Shown: positions 20,175 to 28,228 of the stretch, one piece after another
Position numbering within the stretch: position 1 is the first letter of the stretch
How the letters are laid out: the number at the start of each line of letters is the position of its first letter
Source: Antarcticirhabdus aurantiaca
GTDB lineage: Bacteria; Pseudomonadota; Alphaproteobacteria; Rhizobiales; Rhizobiaceae
Assembly: GCF_009765365.1 (NCBI RefSeq)
Contig: NZ_VTOM01000012.1
Coordinates: 62,001-126,000 of the forward strand
Length of the DNA: 64,000 bases
Direction: 5' to 3'
Made by a program: the position numbers and the translations under genes
Notes under the pieces: model-generated
Seen by the model: only the letters and a program-made list of their open reading frames with translations
What the model was told of the DNA's origin: nothing
Database searches by the model: none

Positions 20175-20741
20175 GACGGGCGCGTCCCGGGAGCCCGTAG
20201 GATGGCGGCTGCACCCTGCCAATGTGCGTCGGCCACGTAAATATGATTAAGATTTTCTGCGAATGTGACGGAACTCCGGTGTTTTCGACCCATTTGACCC
20301 TTCGATCGCGGTAACCTTCCGGTTGCCGAACGACGAGGCTGGCTGTGCTGTCTTTTCGGCCGAAACCGGTGGGCGTTCTGCGTGGTGCGAACCGGGATCC
20401 TCGTCCCCTCGCCGCGACGATGCCGTCCCCGAACCGTCCGCCGAACGTTCCGGTCTTCCCGCAGGATCGATGCGGGGGAGCCTGACGGCGTCCTCGCTCC
20501 CGCGGCCGCGCTGACGCCGGCCGGAGAGCCGGGTTGCCGGTCCGACCCCCCTCCGCTGCGGCGGATACGGGTCGAGGTCGACGAAACGATTCCGGGGGCG
20601 GCAAGCTCGCCCTCGGCGCTCCGCGAAGGGATGTCTCGGACGCTGCCACAACGCGCCGGGGCAAGGGATAGGGCAGGGCAAGTCGAGCGTCGTCCCGCAC
20701 GGGGGCGGCAAGGGTAATCCTTTGACAGGCGGACGCGCAGA
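20175..20741. promoter_or_regulatory. 567-bp leader upstream of the D-arabinose-donor operon
   Basis: No credible coding sequence on either strand; open frames here have unbalanced Arg/Pro/Ser composition. Positions about 20229-20275 are distinctly AT-rich for this genome (ACGTAAATATGATTAAGATT), and a TTGACC element lies at 20294-20299. The region therefore probably holds the promoter of the UbiA-led operon with a long untranslated leader. No riboswitch family was recognised. Confidence 0.45.
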
Positions 20742-21689
20742 ATGACTGAAACTTCCGGCATCGATCTCGATCGCGTGCTTCCACGCCGGCGCCTTCCCTC
20801 GCTGGGCCTGAAGCGGCGGATCGAGAGCCTTCCGGCGCCGATCCGACTGCTGCGCCCGCACCAGTGGGTCAAGAACGCCTTCGTGGCGGCGCCGCTGTTC
20901 TTCACGCCCGACGCCCTCGGCTTCGACAACGTGCTTCGGGTCGCGGCCGGCGTCATGGCCTTCTGCCTCGTGGCGAGCGCCGTCTACATCCTCAACGACT
21001 ACATGGACCGCGAGGCCGACCGGCGCCATCCGGTGAAGCGGGCGCGCCCGATCGCCAGCGGCGCGGTCTCGCCCAACGAGGCGCTGTGGCTCTTCGCCCT
21101 GACGCTCGGCGGCGGTCTCGCCTGGGCGACCTGGCTCGACCCGATCTTCGGCGGGCTCGCGGCCGTCTACTTCCTCGTCAACGTCGCTTATTCCAGCGGC
21201 CTCAAGGACGTGTCGATCGTCGACGTCCTGACGATCACCTTCGGCTTCATCCTGCGCGTCTTCGCCGGGGCGGAGCTGATCGACGTCGAGCCGAGCGTCT
21301 GGATCATCATGTGCACGGGGCTCGTGGCCTTGTTCCTGGCGCTCGCCAAGCGCCGCGACGATCTCGCCCGCTCGCTCGGCACCGGGCACCGGCAGGCGCT
21401 GGCGGGCTACACCAAGCCCTTCCTCGACGCGGCGATCTCGGTGGTGCTCGGCGCGCTCCTCGTCGCCTACATCATGTACACGACGGATTCGGAGGTCGCG
21501 GCCCGGCTCAACAGCGAGCAGCTCTACTTCACGGTTCCGTTCGTCCTCGCCGGCATCCTGCGCTATCTTCAGATCGCGCTCGTCGAGGAGCGCTCGGGGG
21601 CGCCGACCATGATCGTTCTGTCCGACAGGTTCCTGATCGTCTGCATGGCGCTGTGGACGCTCGCCTTCTCGCTCCTGATCTACATGTGA
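20742..21689 (+). CDS. UbiA-family decaprenyl-phosphate phosphoribosyltransferase-like protein
   Basis: A 315-residue polytopic UbiA prenyltransferase. The first aspartate-rich motif NDYMDREADRRHPVKRARP agrees with the NDxxDxxxDRxHPxKRxRP pattern of mycobacterial Rv3806c (DPPR synthase), which transfers 5-phosphoribose from PRPP to decaprenyl phosphate. LRPHQWVKNAFVAAPLFF near residue 38 and SSGLKDVSIVDVL are also typical. It is an inner-membrane enzyme with about eight to nine helices. It is the first gene of a five-gene operon with DprE1-like and DprE2-like genes, which strongly supports this specificity over a quinone-biosynthesis role. Confidence 0.9.
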   Translation: MTETSGIDLDRVLPRRRLPSLGLKRRIESLPAPIRLLRPHQWVKNAFVAAPLFFTPDALGFDNVLRVAAGVMAFCLVASAVYILNDYMDREADRRHPVKRARPIASGAVSPNEALWLFALTLGGGLAWATWLDPIFGGLAAVYFLVNVAYSSGLKDVSIVDVLTITFGFILRVFAGAELIDVEPSVWIIMCTGLVALFLALAKRRDDLARSLGTGHRQALAGYTKPFLDAAISVVLGALLVAYIMYTTDSEVAARLNSEQLYFTVPFVLAGILRYLQIALVEERSGAPTMIVLSDRFLIVCMALWTLAFSLLIYM

Positions 21690-21697
21690 CCGCGTCG

Positions 21698-22666
21698 ATG
21701 ACCAGCCTGACACTGCCGAGCGCCCGGCAGACCGAATTCGCCGTCATCGCCTCCGTGGTGGGCTTCGTCGCGCTCGCGGCGGTTGCCGCCGTGGCGGCGG
21801 GCGGGGCGGAGATCTGGGCGCAGCTGTCCCGCATCTCGCTCGGCCTCCTGGCGAGCCTCCTGGCCCTGTCGCTCCTCAACTACGGCCTGCGCATCCTGCG
21901 CTGGCACCTGTATGCCCGCCATCTCGGGCTCGAGCCCACCTTGAAGCAGTCGGCGATGACCTACGTCGCGGGCTTCGCCATGACGACGACGCCGGGGCGC
22001 GTGGGCGAGGCCTTCCGGCTCTGGCTGATGGAGCGCGTCGAGGGGCACCGCTACGATCGCACCCTGCCGCTCCTCGTCGCCGACCGGATCAGCGACATGG
22101 GCGCCGTCGGGCTCCTGCTCCTCGTCGGCCTGTCGGCCTCGACGGCGCAGCCCTGGCTCCTGGCGGTCGCGGCCGCTGCGACCTCGGTGATGGTGGTGCT
22201 GGCGCTCTGGCCGCGCTCGGCGGCCAGCGCCGTCTACCACGGCTACCGCCTCTTCGGCCGCTGGCCGCGCCTGTTCGGCCGCGCCCGCAAGGCCGCGCGC
22301 GACACGGCGGCACTGTTCACCCCGAAGCTCGCGCTCTCCACGCTGGTCCTCGCCGTGATCGGTTGGGCGGCGGAATGCTTCGCGCTCTACCTCACGCTCC
22401 ACGCGCTGGGCGCGGAGGTCGGCCTGTTCTTCTGCGTCCTCGTCTTTACCGCCGGCATGCTCGTCGGCGCGCTGACGCTGGTTCCCGGAGGGCTTGGCGG
22501 CACGGAAGGCACCATGCTGGCGCTTCTCGCCATCGCCGGGGTCCCGATGTCGATCGCGATCCCTGCGACGGTGGTCAGCCGCGTGACGACCCTCTGGTTC
22601 GCCGTCGGGCTCGGCTTCGCCGTCATGCCCGCCGCGCTTCGCCAGGCGAGGGCCGCGGCCCGATGA
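21698..22666 (+). CDS. UPF0104/lysylphosphatidylglycerol synthase TM-domain family membrane protein (candidate flippase)
   Basis: A 322-residue polytopic membrane protein from the ATG at 21698. An in-frame GTG at 21686 overlaps the previous stop (GTGA) and is an equally possible start. Characteristic segments are RILRWHLYARHLGLEP, MTTTPGRVGEAFRLWLM and LVPGGLGGTEGTMLAL. This family includes the transmembrane half of MprF, which flips lipids, and many stand-alone members near glycan genes. Lying inside the polyprenyl-phospho-arabinose operon, it is a candidate to move the lipid-linked sugar across the inner membrane; that is inference. It overlaps the DprE1-like gene by ATGA. Confidence 0.82.
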   Translation: MTSLTLPSARQTEFAVIASVVGFVALAAVAAVAAGGAEIWAQLSRISLGLLASLLALSLLNYGLRILRWHLYARHLGLEPTLKQSAMTYVAGFAMTTTPGRVGEAFRLWLMERVEGHRYDRTLPLLVADRISDMGAVGLLLLVGLSASTAQPWLLAVAAAATSVMVVLALWPRSAASAVYHGYRLFGRWPRLFGRARKAARDTAALFTPKLALSTLVLAVIGWAAECFALYLTLHALGAEVGLFFCVLVFTAGMLVGALTLVPGGLGGTEGTMLALLAIAGVPMSIAIPATVVSRVTTLWFAVGLGFAVMPAALRQARAAAR

Positions 22667-24003
22667 AGTGGAAGGACGTCGCCCTGACGGGCTGGGGCCG
22701 CACTTCGACGGCCCGGACCCAGGCCGCGCGCGCCGAGCGTCGCGGCGAGATCGAGACCGCCTTCAACGAGCCGGGCGGGGAGGGCCTCATCGCCTACGGC
22801 GCCGGCCGCTCCTACGGCGACGTCGCCCTGAACGACGGCGGGCGCACGATGCTGACCGGTCGGCTCGACCGCATGCTCGCCTTCGACGAGGCGACGGGCC
22901 TCCTTGTCTGCGAGCCCGGGGTCACCTTCAAGGACCTCGCCGAGACCTTTCTCCACCGCGGCTTCGTCGCGCCCGTGTCGCCCGGCACGGCCTTCGCGAC
23001 CATGGGTGGGGCGCTCGCCAACGACGTCCACGGCAAGAACCATTGGAGCGCCGGCAGCTTCGGCAGCCACGTCGAATGGTTCGACCTGGCGCTGCCCTCC
23101 GGCGAGGTGCGGCGCGTTTCGCCGGACAGCGACGCCGAGCTCTTCGACGCCACCGTCGGCGGCCTCGGCCTCACCGGCATCGTCACGCGGCTCGCGCTGC
23201 GGCTGACGAAGGTCACCTCCTCCAACGTCGTGGTGCGCGAGGCGCGCGCGCCGAACCTTGCCGCCATGATGGAGCGGCTCGTCGAGACGCATGGGCGCGA
23301 CACCTATTCCGTCGCCTGGATCGACGCGCTCGCCTCCGGGCCGAGCCTCGGGCGCGGCGTCGTCGAGGCGGCCAACCATGCCCTGTCCGGCTTCGAGCGG
23401 GGCAGGCCGAAACGGGCGAAGCGCCTGCCCGTCGACCTGCCGGGCGTGGTCCTGAACCCGGCCTCGGTCGGCCTCTTCAACGCGCTCTACTACCGCCGCA
23501 TTCCGGCCGATGGCCGCGAGCGGACCGTCGATTTTCCGACCTTCCTCTACCCGCTCGACGCGCTTGGCGACTGGAACCGGATGTACGGCAAGCGCGGCTT
23601 CTTCCAGTTCCAGTGCGTCCTGCCCTACGAGGAGGCGGAGGCGGGCCTGCGCAAGCTCCTGGAGGTGATCGGCGAGGCGCGATCGGCCTCCTTCCTCGCG
23701 GTGCTGAAGTCGCTGGGCGAGGCGGGGCGGGGCATGCTGTCCTTCCCGCGGCCGGGCTTCACGCTGGCGCTCGACTTTCCCCGCCGCGACGGCACGCTCG
23801 ACCTGATGGCGCGGCTGGAGCGCATCGTTCTCGATCACGGCGGGCGCATCTACCTCGCCAAGGACGCCGCCCTGTCGGCGCAAGGGTTCCGCATGATGTA
23901 TCCCGAGCTGCCCCGGTTCCGGGCGGTGCTCGACCGCGTCGATCCCGACCGGCGCCTGGGCTCGGACCTGTCGCGGCGGCTCGGCATCCGGAGCGACGCG
24001 TGA
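22663..24003 (+). CDS. DprE1-like FAD-dependent decaprenylphosphoryl-ribose 2-oxidase
   Basis: A 446-residue VAO-type flavoprotein. The FAD-binding part shows GAGRSYGDVALNDGG and DVHGKNHWSAGSFGSHVEWF. The C-terminal part shows PLDALGDWNRMYGKRGFFQF, LSFPRPGFTLALDFP and GGRIYLAKDA, all aligning by eye with mycobacterial DprE1, which oxidises the ribose C2 of the lipid-linked sugar. The lysine in LAKD (K400) matches DprE1 K418; the position of the drug-target cysteine C387 is alanine here (A369). It overlaps both neighbours (ATGA upstream, GTGA downstream), as expected for a partner of the DprE2-like reductase. Confidence 0.9.
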   Translation: MKWKDVALTGWGRTSTARTQAARAERRGEIETAFNEPGGEGLIAYGAGRSYGDVALNDGGRTMLTGRLDRMLAFDEATGLLVCEPGVTFKDLAETFLHRGFVAPVSPGTAFATMGGALANDVHGKNHWSAGSFGSHVEWFDLALPSGEVRRVSPDSDAELFDATVGGLGLTGIVTRLALRLTKVTSSNVVVREARAPNLAAMMERLVETHGRDTYSVAWIDALASGPSLGRGVVEAANHALSGFERGRPKRAKRLPVDLPGVVLNPASVGLFNALYYRRIPADGRERTVDFPTFLYPLDALGDWNRMYGKRGFFQFQCVLPYEEAEAGLRKLLEVIGEARSASFLAVLKSLGEAGRGMLSFPRPGFTLALDFPRRDGTLDLMARLERIVLDHGGRIYLAKDAALSAQGFRMMYPELPRFRAVLDRVDPDRRLGSDLSRRLGIRSDA

Positions 24004-24770
24004 CGGGCGTGGGCGAGACGGGAGACACGGGCGACGTCTGGGTCGTCATCGGCGCGAGCTCCTCGGTCGGGCGCGCCTTCGCCATGGAAGCGGCCAAGGC
24101 CGGCGCCGACATCGTGCTGGCCGCGCGGGACCTCGAGGACATCGAGGCGAGCGCCGCCGACATCGCCGTGCACACCGGGCGGCGGACTGAAGCCATGCAC
24201 TGGGACGCCACGGCCTTCGACGATCACGACGCCTTCGTGGGTGACGTCTGGCGCTTCGCGGCGCGCAAGCGCCTCAACGTCTTCTTCGCCGCCGGTACCA
24301 TGCGCAACCAGGACGAGGCGATCGCCGACTTCTCGATCGCCCGGCAGATCGTCGAGGTGAACTACCTGTCCTTCGTGTCGGTCGCCACGCGCCTGGAGCC
24401 GGGCTTGCGCGCCCAGAAGGGGGGAAGGGTCGTGGTGCTCGGCTCGGTCGCGGGCGATCGGGGGCGGCGGCTCAACTTCGTCTACGGCTCGGCCAAGGCG
24501 GGGCTCCACGCCTTTCTCGGCGGCTGGCGCTCGCGCCTTCAGCCGGACGGGGTGAGCGTGCTGACGGTGAAGCCCGGCTTCCTCGACACGGCGATGACCT
24601 GGGGCCAGCCCGGCCTGTTTCTCGTGGCGTCCCCGCAAGGGGCGGCGAAGGCCTGCCTCAAGGCCGCGAACAAGGGGCGCAACGAGATCTATTATCCCGC
24701 CTTCTGGCGGCTGATCATGACGATCATCAAGTCGGTCCCGGAAGTCCTGTTCAAGCGCCTGTCGATCTGA
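24000..24770 (+). CDS. DprE2-like short-chain reductase (decaprenylphosphoryl-2-keto-ribose reductase)
   Basis: A 256-residue SDR from a GTG overlapping the DprE1-like stop. Rossmann motif VVIGASSSVGRAFA; catalytic serine region VVVLGSVAGDRGRR followed by NFVYGSAKAGLHAFL with the YxxxK pair; C-terminus KSVPEVLFKRLSI. These match mycobacterial DprE2, which uses NADH to reduce the 2-keto intermediate to decaprenylphosphoryl-D-arabinose, including the hydrophobic C-terminal tail. Together with the previous gene it forms the epimerase pair. Confidence 0.9.
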   Translation: MTGVGETGDTGDVWVVIGASSSVGRAFAMEAAKAGADIVLAARDLEDIEASAADIAVHTGRRTEAMHWDATAFDDHDAFVGDVWRFAARKRLNVFFAAGTMRNQDEAIADFSIARQIVEVNYLSFVSVATRLEPGLRAQKGGRVVVLGSVAGDRGRRLNFVYGSAKAGLHAFLGGWRSRLQPDGVSVLTVKPGFLDTAMTWGQPGLFLVASPQGAAKACLKAANKGRNEIYYPAFWRLIMTIIKSVPEVLFKRLSI

Positions 24771-24810
24771 TCCCCTCGCTCGACCGTCACGAATCAGGAG
24801 GCCCGTCGCC

Positions 24811-25221
24811 TTGGACCTCGCCTATCCGCTCGCCCCGCTCCTCGGCTACCTCGCCGCCGGCAGCCTGAAGTTCGCCATCAACAGCGTGGCCGACCGCTCC
24901 GCCGCCTTCGGGCGGATCGGCCTCGGCGGGGCGGTGAGCACCCACACCACGATCGTCGCGACGACCTTCTGGCTGATCGGCCTGAAGGAGGGCTTCGGCA
25001 CGCCCGCCTTTTCCGTGGCGCTGACCCTCGCCGTCATCGTGATCATCGACGCGATGGACCTTCGCCAGCGCATCGGCCGCCATGTCGGCCACTTCAAGCG
25101 CCTCCACCCCGAGGACGCGGAGATCGCGCGCCTGCGCGAGCGCATGGGCCACAAACCGCAGGAGGTCGCCGCCGGGCTGGCGCTCGGGCTGGTGCTGGCG
25201 GCCTTCCTCAGCCTGATCTGA
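24811..25221 (+). CDS. Divergent PAP2-family membrane protein (DUF212, YuiD-like)
   Basis: A 136-residue membrane protein starting at a TTG preceded by CAGGAG. DUF212 landmarks are VSTHTTIVATTFWLIGLKEG, VIVIIDAMDLRQRIG and the C-terminal MGHKPQEVAAGLALGL. Three to four hydrophobic helices are seen. The family is related to PAP2 acid phosphatases. As the last gene of the operon it is a natural candidate to dephosphorylate decaprenylphosphoryl-5-phosphoribose, the step done by PAP2 protein Rv3807c in mycobacteria. That role is inference. Confidence 0.82.
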   Translation: MDLAYPLAPLLGYLAAGSLKFAINSVADRSAAFGRIGLGGAVSTHTTIVATTFWLIGLKEGFGTPAFSVALTLAVIVIIDAMDLRQRIGRHVGHFKRLHPEDAEIARLRERMGHKPQEVAAGLALGLVLAAFLSLI

Positions 25222-25283
25222 GGCGAGGACGCGCGTCGCATTCCGCCACGCCTCGTTCCTCCCCGCCCCTCCGCCTTTTCCGC

Positions 25284-25316
25284 TTCGTCATCCCGCCCTT
25301 GAGCCGGGATGACGAA
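25284..25316. terminator. Perfect 12-bp hairpin between convergent genes (palindromic repeat family)
   Basis: Left arm 25284-25295 (TTCGTCATCCCG) pairs exactly with 25305-25316 around a 9-base loop. It lies between the converging stops at 25221 and 25352, so it can serve as a bidirectional terminator. The core is shared with the elements at 6800 and 50974. No long T-tract follows. Confidence 0.65.
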
Positions 25317-25351
25317 ATTGGGAAGCCGACGGCGGAGATCGGCCGGCCTGT

Positions 25352-26509
25352 TCAGCGCGGGGAGGTTGTTCGCTTCTCGTCGCCTTTCCAACGATCTCCC
25401 ATCGTGAGCGTGCCGATCAGGCAGGCCAGCGCCGCCCAGCCGTAGACGGAGCCGAGGCTCGCCTGGAGGGCGGGGTCGGCGTTCATGAGGGTGAGCACCG
25501 CCGGGACCGGCACGAGGAAGGCGAGGGCGGCGAAGAGGAGCCAGGGGTTGAGCGGGCCGGCGAAGAAGACTGGCACGAGCAGGAGCGCGTAGTGGACCCA
25601 GGCCAGGGGCGAGGCGACGAGCGAGCCGGCGAGGCCGACGGCGCTGGCGTGGAGAACGCTCGGCTTCCTGAGAAAGGCCCAGAGCGCGAGGCCGGCGAGG
25701 ATGGCGAGGTTGACCGCCATCGGAACGATGCCCGACAGGCCGAGGCGCTCCAGGATGCCGGCGAGCGAGGCGTTGGTGAGGAAGCGGGCGCGCTCGGCGT
25801 CGCTCGCCACCAGCTGCGCCCATTGAAGATAGACCTCCGGCCCGTAGAGGAGGACCGGCAGGAGCGCGAGGCCGAGCGCCGCGACGCCCATCGCGACCGG
25901 CGCGCGCCAGTGGCCGGCGAGAAACAGGAGCGCCGGCCAGACGAGAAAGTTCGGCTTGATCGAAACGACCAGGGCGATCGCGAGGCCGGCGAGGATCGGC
26001 CGGTTCCGGTCGAGGCAGAGCCAGCCGAGAAAGCCCGCCAGCGCCAGCGGCAGGTAGATCTGGCCGAGCACCAGCGTGTCCCAGAGCCCGGCGAGCGCGA
26101 CGGCCCAAAGGACCGGCAGGAGCCAGTCCTTCGGGCGGTAGGCGCGGGCGAGAAGCGCGATGCCGAGCGCGTAGGCCGCGACCGACAGGCTCCACCAGTG
26201 GCGGAAGGCCTGGTGCGGCTCGAACCAGTCGAAGGCCTGGAAGAGCGGCAGGGCGGCGGGCGGATTGAGGTTCGGGTTCCAGGATTCGAAGCCCGGCAGG
26301 ACGACGTGGAAGGTCAGGGGATAGATGCCGTAGGGGTCGAGCCCCTCGGATGCGGCCCGGCCGGACGCGACGAAGGAGCCGAAGTCGAGGAGGCCCGGCG
26401 TCGGCAGGGCGCGCGACAGGCTCCAGACGGCCAGAGCGAGGAGCAGCGCCGCCGCGCCGGCGAGAAGGGGCCTGTTGACCGGCATCGGGTGGAATCGGGG
26501 CTCCGTCAT
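25352..26509 (-). CDS. GT87-family (DUF2029) polytopic glycosyltransferase
   Basis: A 385-residue membrane protein with about ten hydrophobic helices. The N-terminal LLDFGSFVASGRAASEG followed by LDPYGIYPL, then NPNLNPPAALPLF, fits GT87/DUF2029 enzymes such as PimE, GT-C glycosyltransferases that use polyprenyl-phosphate sugars on the outer face of the inner membrane. SIKPNFLVWPALLFL is also typical. The ATG at 26509 overlaps the upstream gene stop by ATGA, so it ends a four-gene minus-strand operon. The donor could be the polyprenyl-phospho-arabinose made by the convergent operon; this is inference. Confidence 0.83.
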   Translation of the reverse strand: MTEPRFHPMPVNRPLLAGAAALLLALAVWSLSRALPTPGLLDFGSFVASGRAASEGLDPYGIYPLTFHVVLPGFESWNPNLNPPAALPLFQAFDWFEPHQAFRHWWSLSVAAYALGIALLARAYRPKDWLLPVLWAVALAGLWDTLVLGQIYLPLALAGFLGWLCLDRNRPILAGLAIALVVSIKPNFLVWPALLFLAGHWRAPVAMGVAALGLALLPVLLYGPEVYLQWAQLVASDAERARFLTNASLAGILERLGLSGIVPMAVNLAILAGLALWAFLRKPSVLHASAVGLAGSLVASPLAWVHYALLLVPVFFAGPLNPWLLFAALAFLVPVPAVLTLMNADPALQASLGSVYGWAALACLIGTLTMGDRWKGDEKRTTSPR

Positions 26510-28224
26510 CGTGAGGTCGTGTTCGGGGCGGTCTGGGCGATGGCGTCGACCGCGTCGGCCGGCACCTCGACGATGGCGAAGTCGCGTCCGCAGGCGGTGA
26601 AGCGGACCGGCAGGTCCGCCGGCCAGGAGGTGCAGGGCCTGTGCCAGACGACGGCGTAGGCGCCGGCGAAGGGTGGGCGCGCCTCGCCGGCCGCCCGCGC
26701 GACGCGCGCGACGTCGCCGACGAAGCGGCGCAGGTCGTCGTCCCCGACGATGCGCGGGATCGGGTTGCCGGCGAGCGGCAGGAGCTCGGGGATGGTCGGG
26801 GTGAAGACCAGCGGGTTCTGGCCGGCCTTGGCGTAGATGTTGGGCACGAGGACGTGCCGGTCGATCATGGCATAGGCGGCGGTGTGCTCGTGCGTCGGCT
26901 TGTTGTAGCGCGTGGCGCGCCAGTCGCCGAGCTCGAAGGGCCGCGCCGAGGCGCTGGCGAGCACCGCGCCCTCCGGCAGGACGGCGAAGGCGGCGCGCGC
27001 GTCGCCGATGCCGAAGGCCTGGTCGCGCCAGTCGGCGGAAAGAACCGCGCTGCGCCAGCCGACGAGGCCGAGAAGAACAAGGCAGACGATCGCCGTGCCG
27101 GGACGGCCGAGGCGGCCGGGACCGAGGGCCGCGATCGCGGTGAGCGCGACGGCGGCCGCGATGCGCGAATCCAGGAAGAAGGAGCCGAGCGCCGCGTAGG
27201 GGAGGACGAGGACGAGGCCGGCATAGGCGAGCGCGGCGAGCGTCAGGCCGAGATCGAGCCGGGCGCGGCGCAGGACGAGGCCGAGAGCGGCGAGGCCCAG
27301 CGCCGCGAGCAACATCGCCCGGTCGGCCTCCGGGTTTCCGGAGGACAGGACGCGGAAGAAGGGCGAGAACTTGCCCCACGCGCTCATGTCGAAGCGGATG
27401 TCCATGGGCAGGCCGCTCGCCGGACTCGCCGCGAGGTGGAGGACGAGGATGGGCAGGATCTGCGCCACGGCGACGGCGAGGCGCCGCAGCACGCTCTCGA
27501 CGCTGTCCTGCCGATGGTGCCAGGCCCGGCCGAGCTCCAGCATGACGCAGCCGACGGCATAGAGCCCGAAGGCGACGAGGTGTGCGAGGAAGATCAGGAG
27601 GCCGACGGCGACGCCGGCGAGGAGCCGCTGCCAGGCCGGCCGCTCGGCGAGATGCAGCCAGAGGGCGAGGCCGAAGAACAGGAGGGCGAGGCCGAGATTG
27701 TAGTTGAGGAAGCCCCAGAAGACCATCTCGTTGGTGGCGAAGAGCGCGGCGAGGATCGCCCAGGGACTCCAGCGCTTCTGCGCCGCGCGCCCGAGAAGCG
27801 CGACGCCCGCGACCGTCAGCGCGATCGTGAGGAAGACCAGCATGCGCCCCGCCGCATAAGGGCCGGCGATCGCCTGGAAGGCGAGAAGGACGAGGTCCGA
27901 CAGGACGTTGGGCAGAAGAAAGCTCGAAAGCCGGAAGTTCGCCGAGAGGAGCGGGTCCGAGCCGAGCCGGGCGATGGCGTCGACCCTGGCGAGGTGGTTG
28001 GGATAGTCGAAGAAGGGCGGCGTCTCGACGAGCATGAGAGGCAGGCCCGCGACGAGAACGGCGAGCGCGAGGGCGCCGGGCACGAGCAGGCGGTCGAGCC
28101 GGCTTTCGGCCGGCATCGGCGGGCGGAGCGGGCGGGCGGTGTCGCCGCCCCCGATCGAGGGCAGGAGCGAGGCGCCGGCGGAACGCGAGCCGGCGGCAGG
28201 AACTGGCGAAGCGGGAAAACTCAC
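26506..28224 (-). CDS. Polytopic membrane protein, GT-C-like (paralogue of 29619-31268)
   Basis: About 572 residues from a GTG at 28224, 4 bp after the DUF4185 stop. The GTG is chosen because the paralogue also begins VS(L/F)P; an ATG at 28116 is an alternative. A first helix is followed by the loop ETPPFFDYPNHLARVDAI, whose acidic residues recall the catalytic first loop of GT-C glycosyltransferases. About ten further helices follow (TNEMVFWGFLNYNLGLALLF), then an extracytoplasmic C-terminal domain containing CTSWPADLPVRFTACG. I do not recognise a named family. Likely a polyprenyl-phosphate-sugar-dependent transferase, by inference. Confidence 0.72.
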   Translation of the reverse strand: MSFPASPVPAAGSRSAGASLLPSIGGGDTARPLRPPMPAESRLDRLLVPGALALAVLVAGLPLMLVETPPFFDYPNHLARVDAIARLGSDPLLSANFRLSSFLLPNVLSDLVLLAFQAIAGPYAAGRMLVFLTIALTVAGVALLGRAAQKRWSPWAILAALFATNEMVFWGFLNYNLGLALLFFGLALWLHLAERPAWQRLLAGVAVGLLIFLAHLVAFGLYAVGCVMLELGRAWHHRQDSVESVLRRLAVAVAQILPILVLHLAASPASGLPMDIRFDMSAWGKFSPFFRVLSSGNPEADRAMLLAALGLAALGLVLRRARLDLGLTLAALAYAGLVLVLPYAALGSFFLDSRIAAAVALTAIAALGPGRLGRPGTAIVCLVLLGLVGWRSAVLSADWRDQAFGIGDARAAFAVLPEGAVLASASARPFELGDWRATRYNKPTHEHTAAYAMIDRHVLVPNIYAKAGQNPLVFTPTIPELLPLAGNPIPRIVGDDDLRRFVGDVARVARAAGEARPPFAGAYAVVWHRPCTSWPADLPVRFTACGRDFAIVEVPADAVDAIAQTAPNTTSR

Positions 28225-28228
28225 GAAG

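Noticed and set aside
20323-20717. Small plus-strand frames in the leader of the ubiA-like gene
   Set aside because: Products are rich in Arg, Pro and Ser with no family similarity; start sites lack ribosome-binding sequences.
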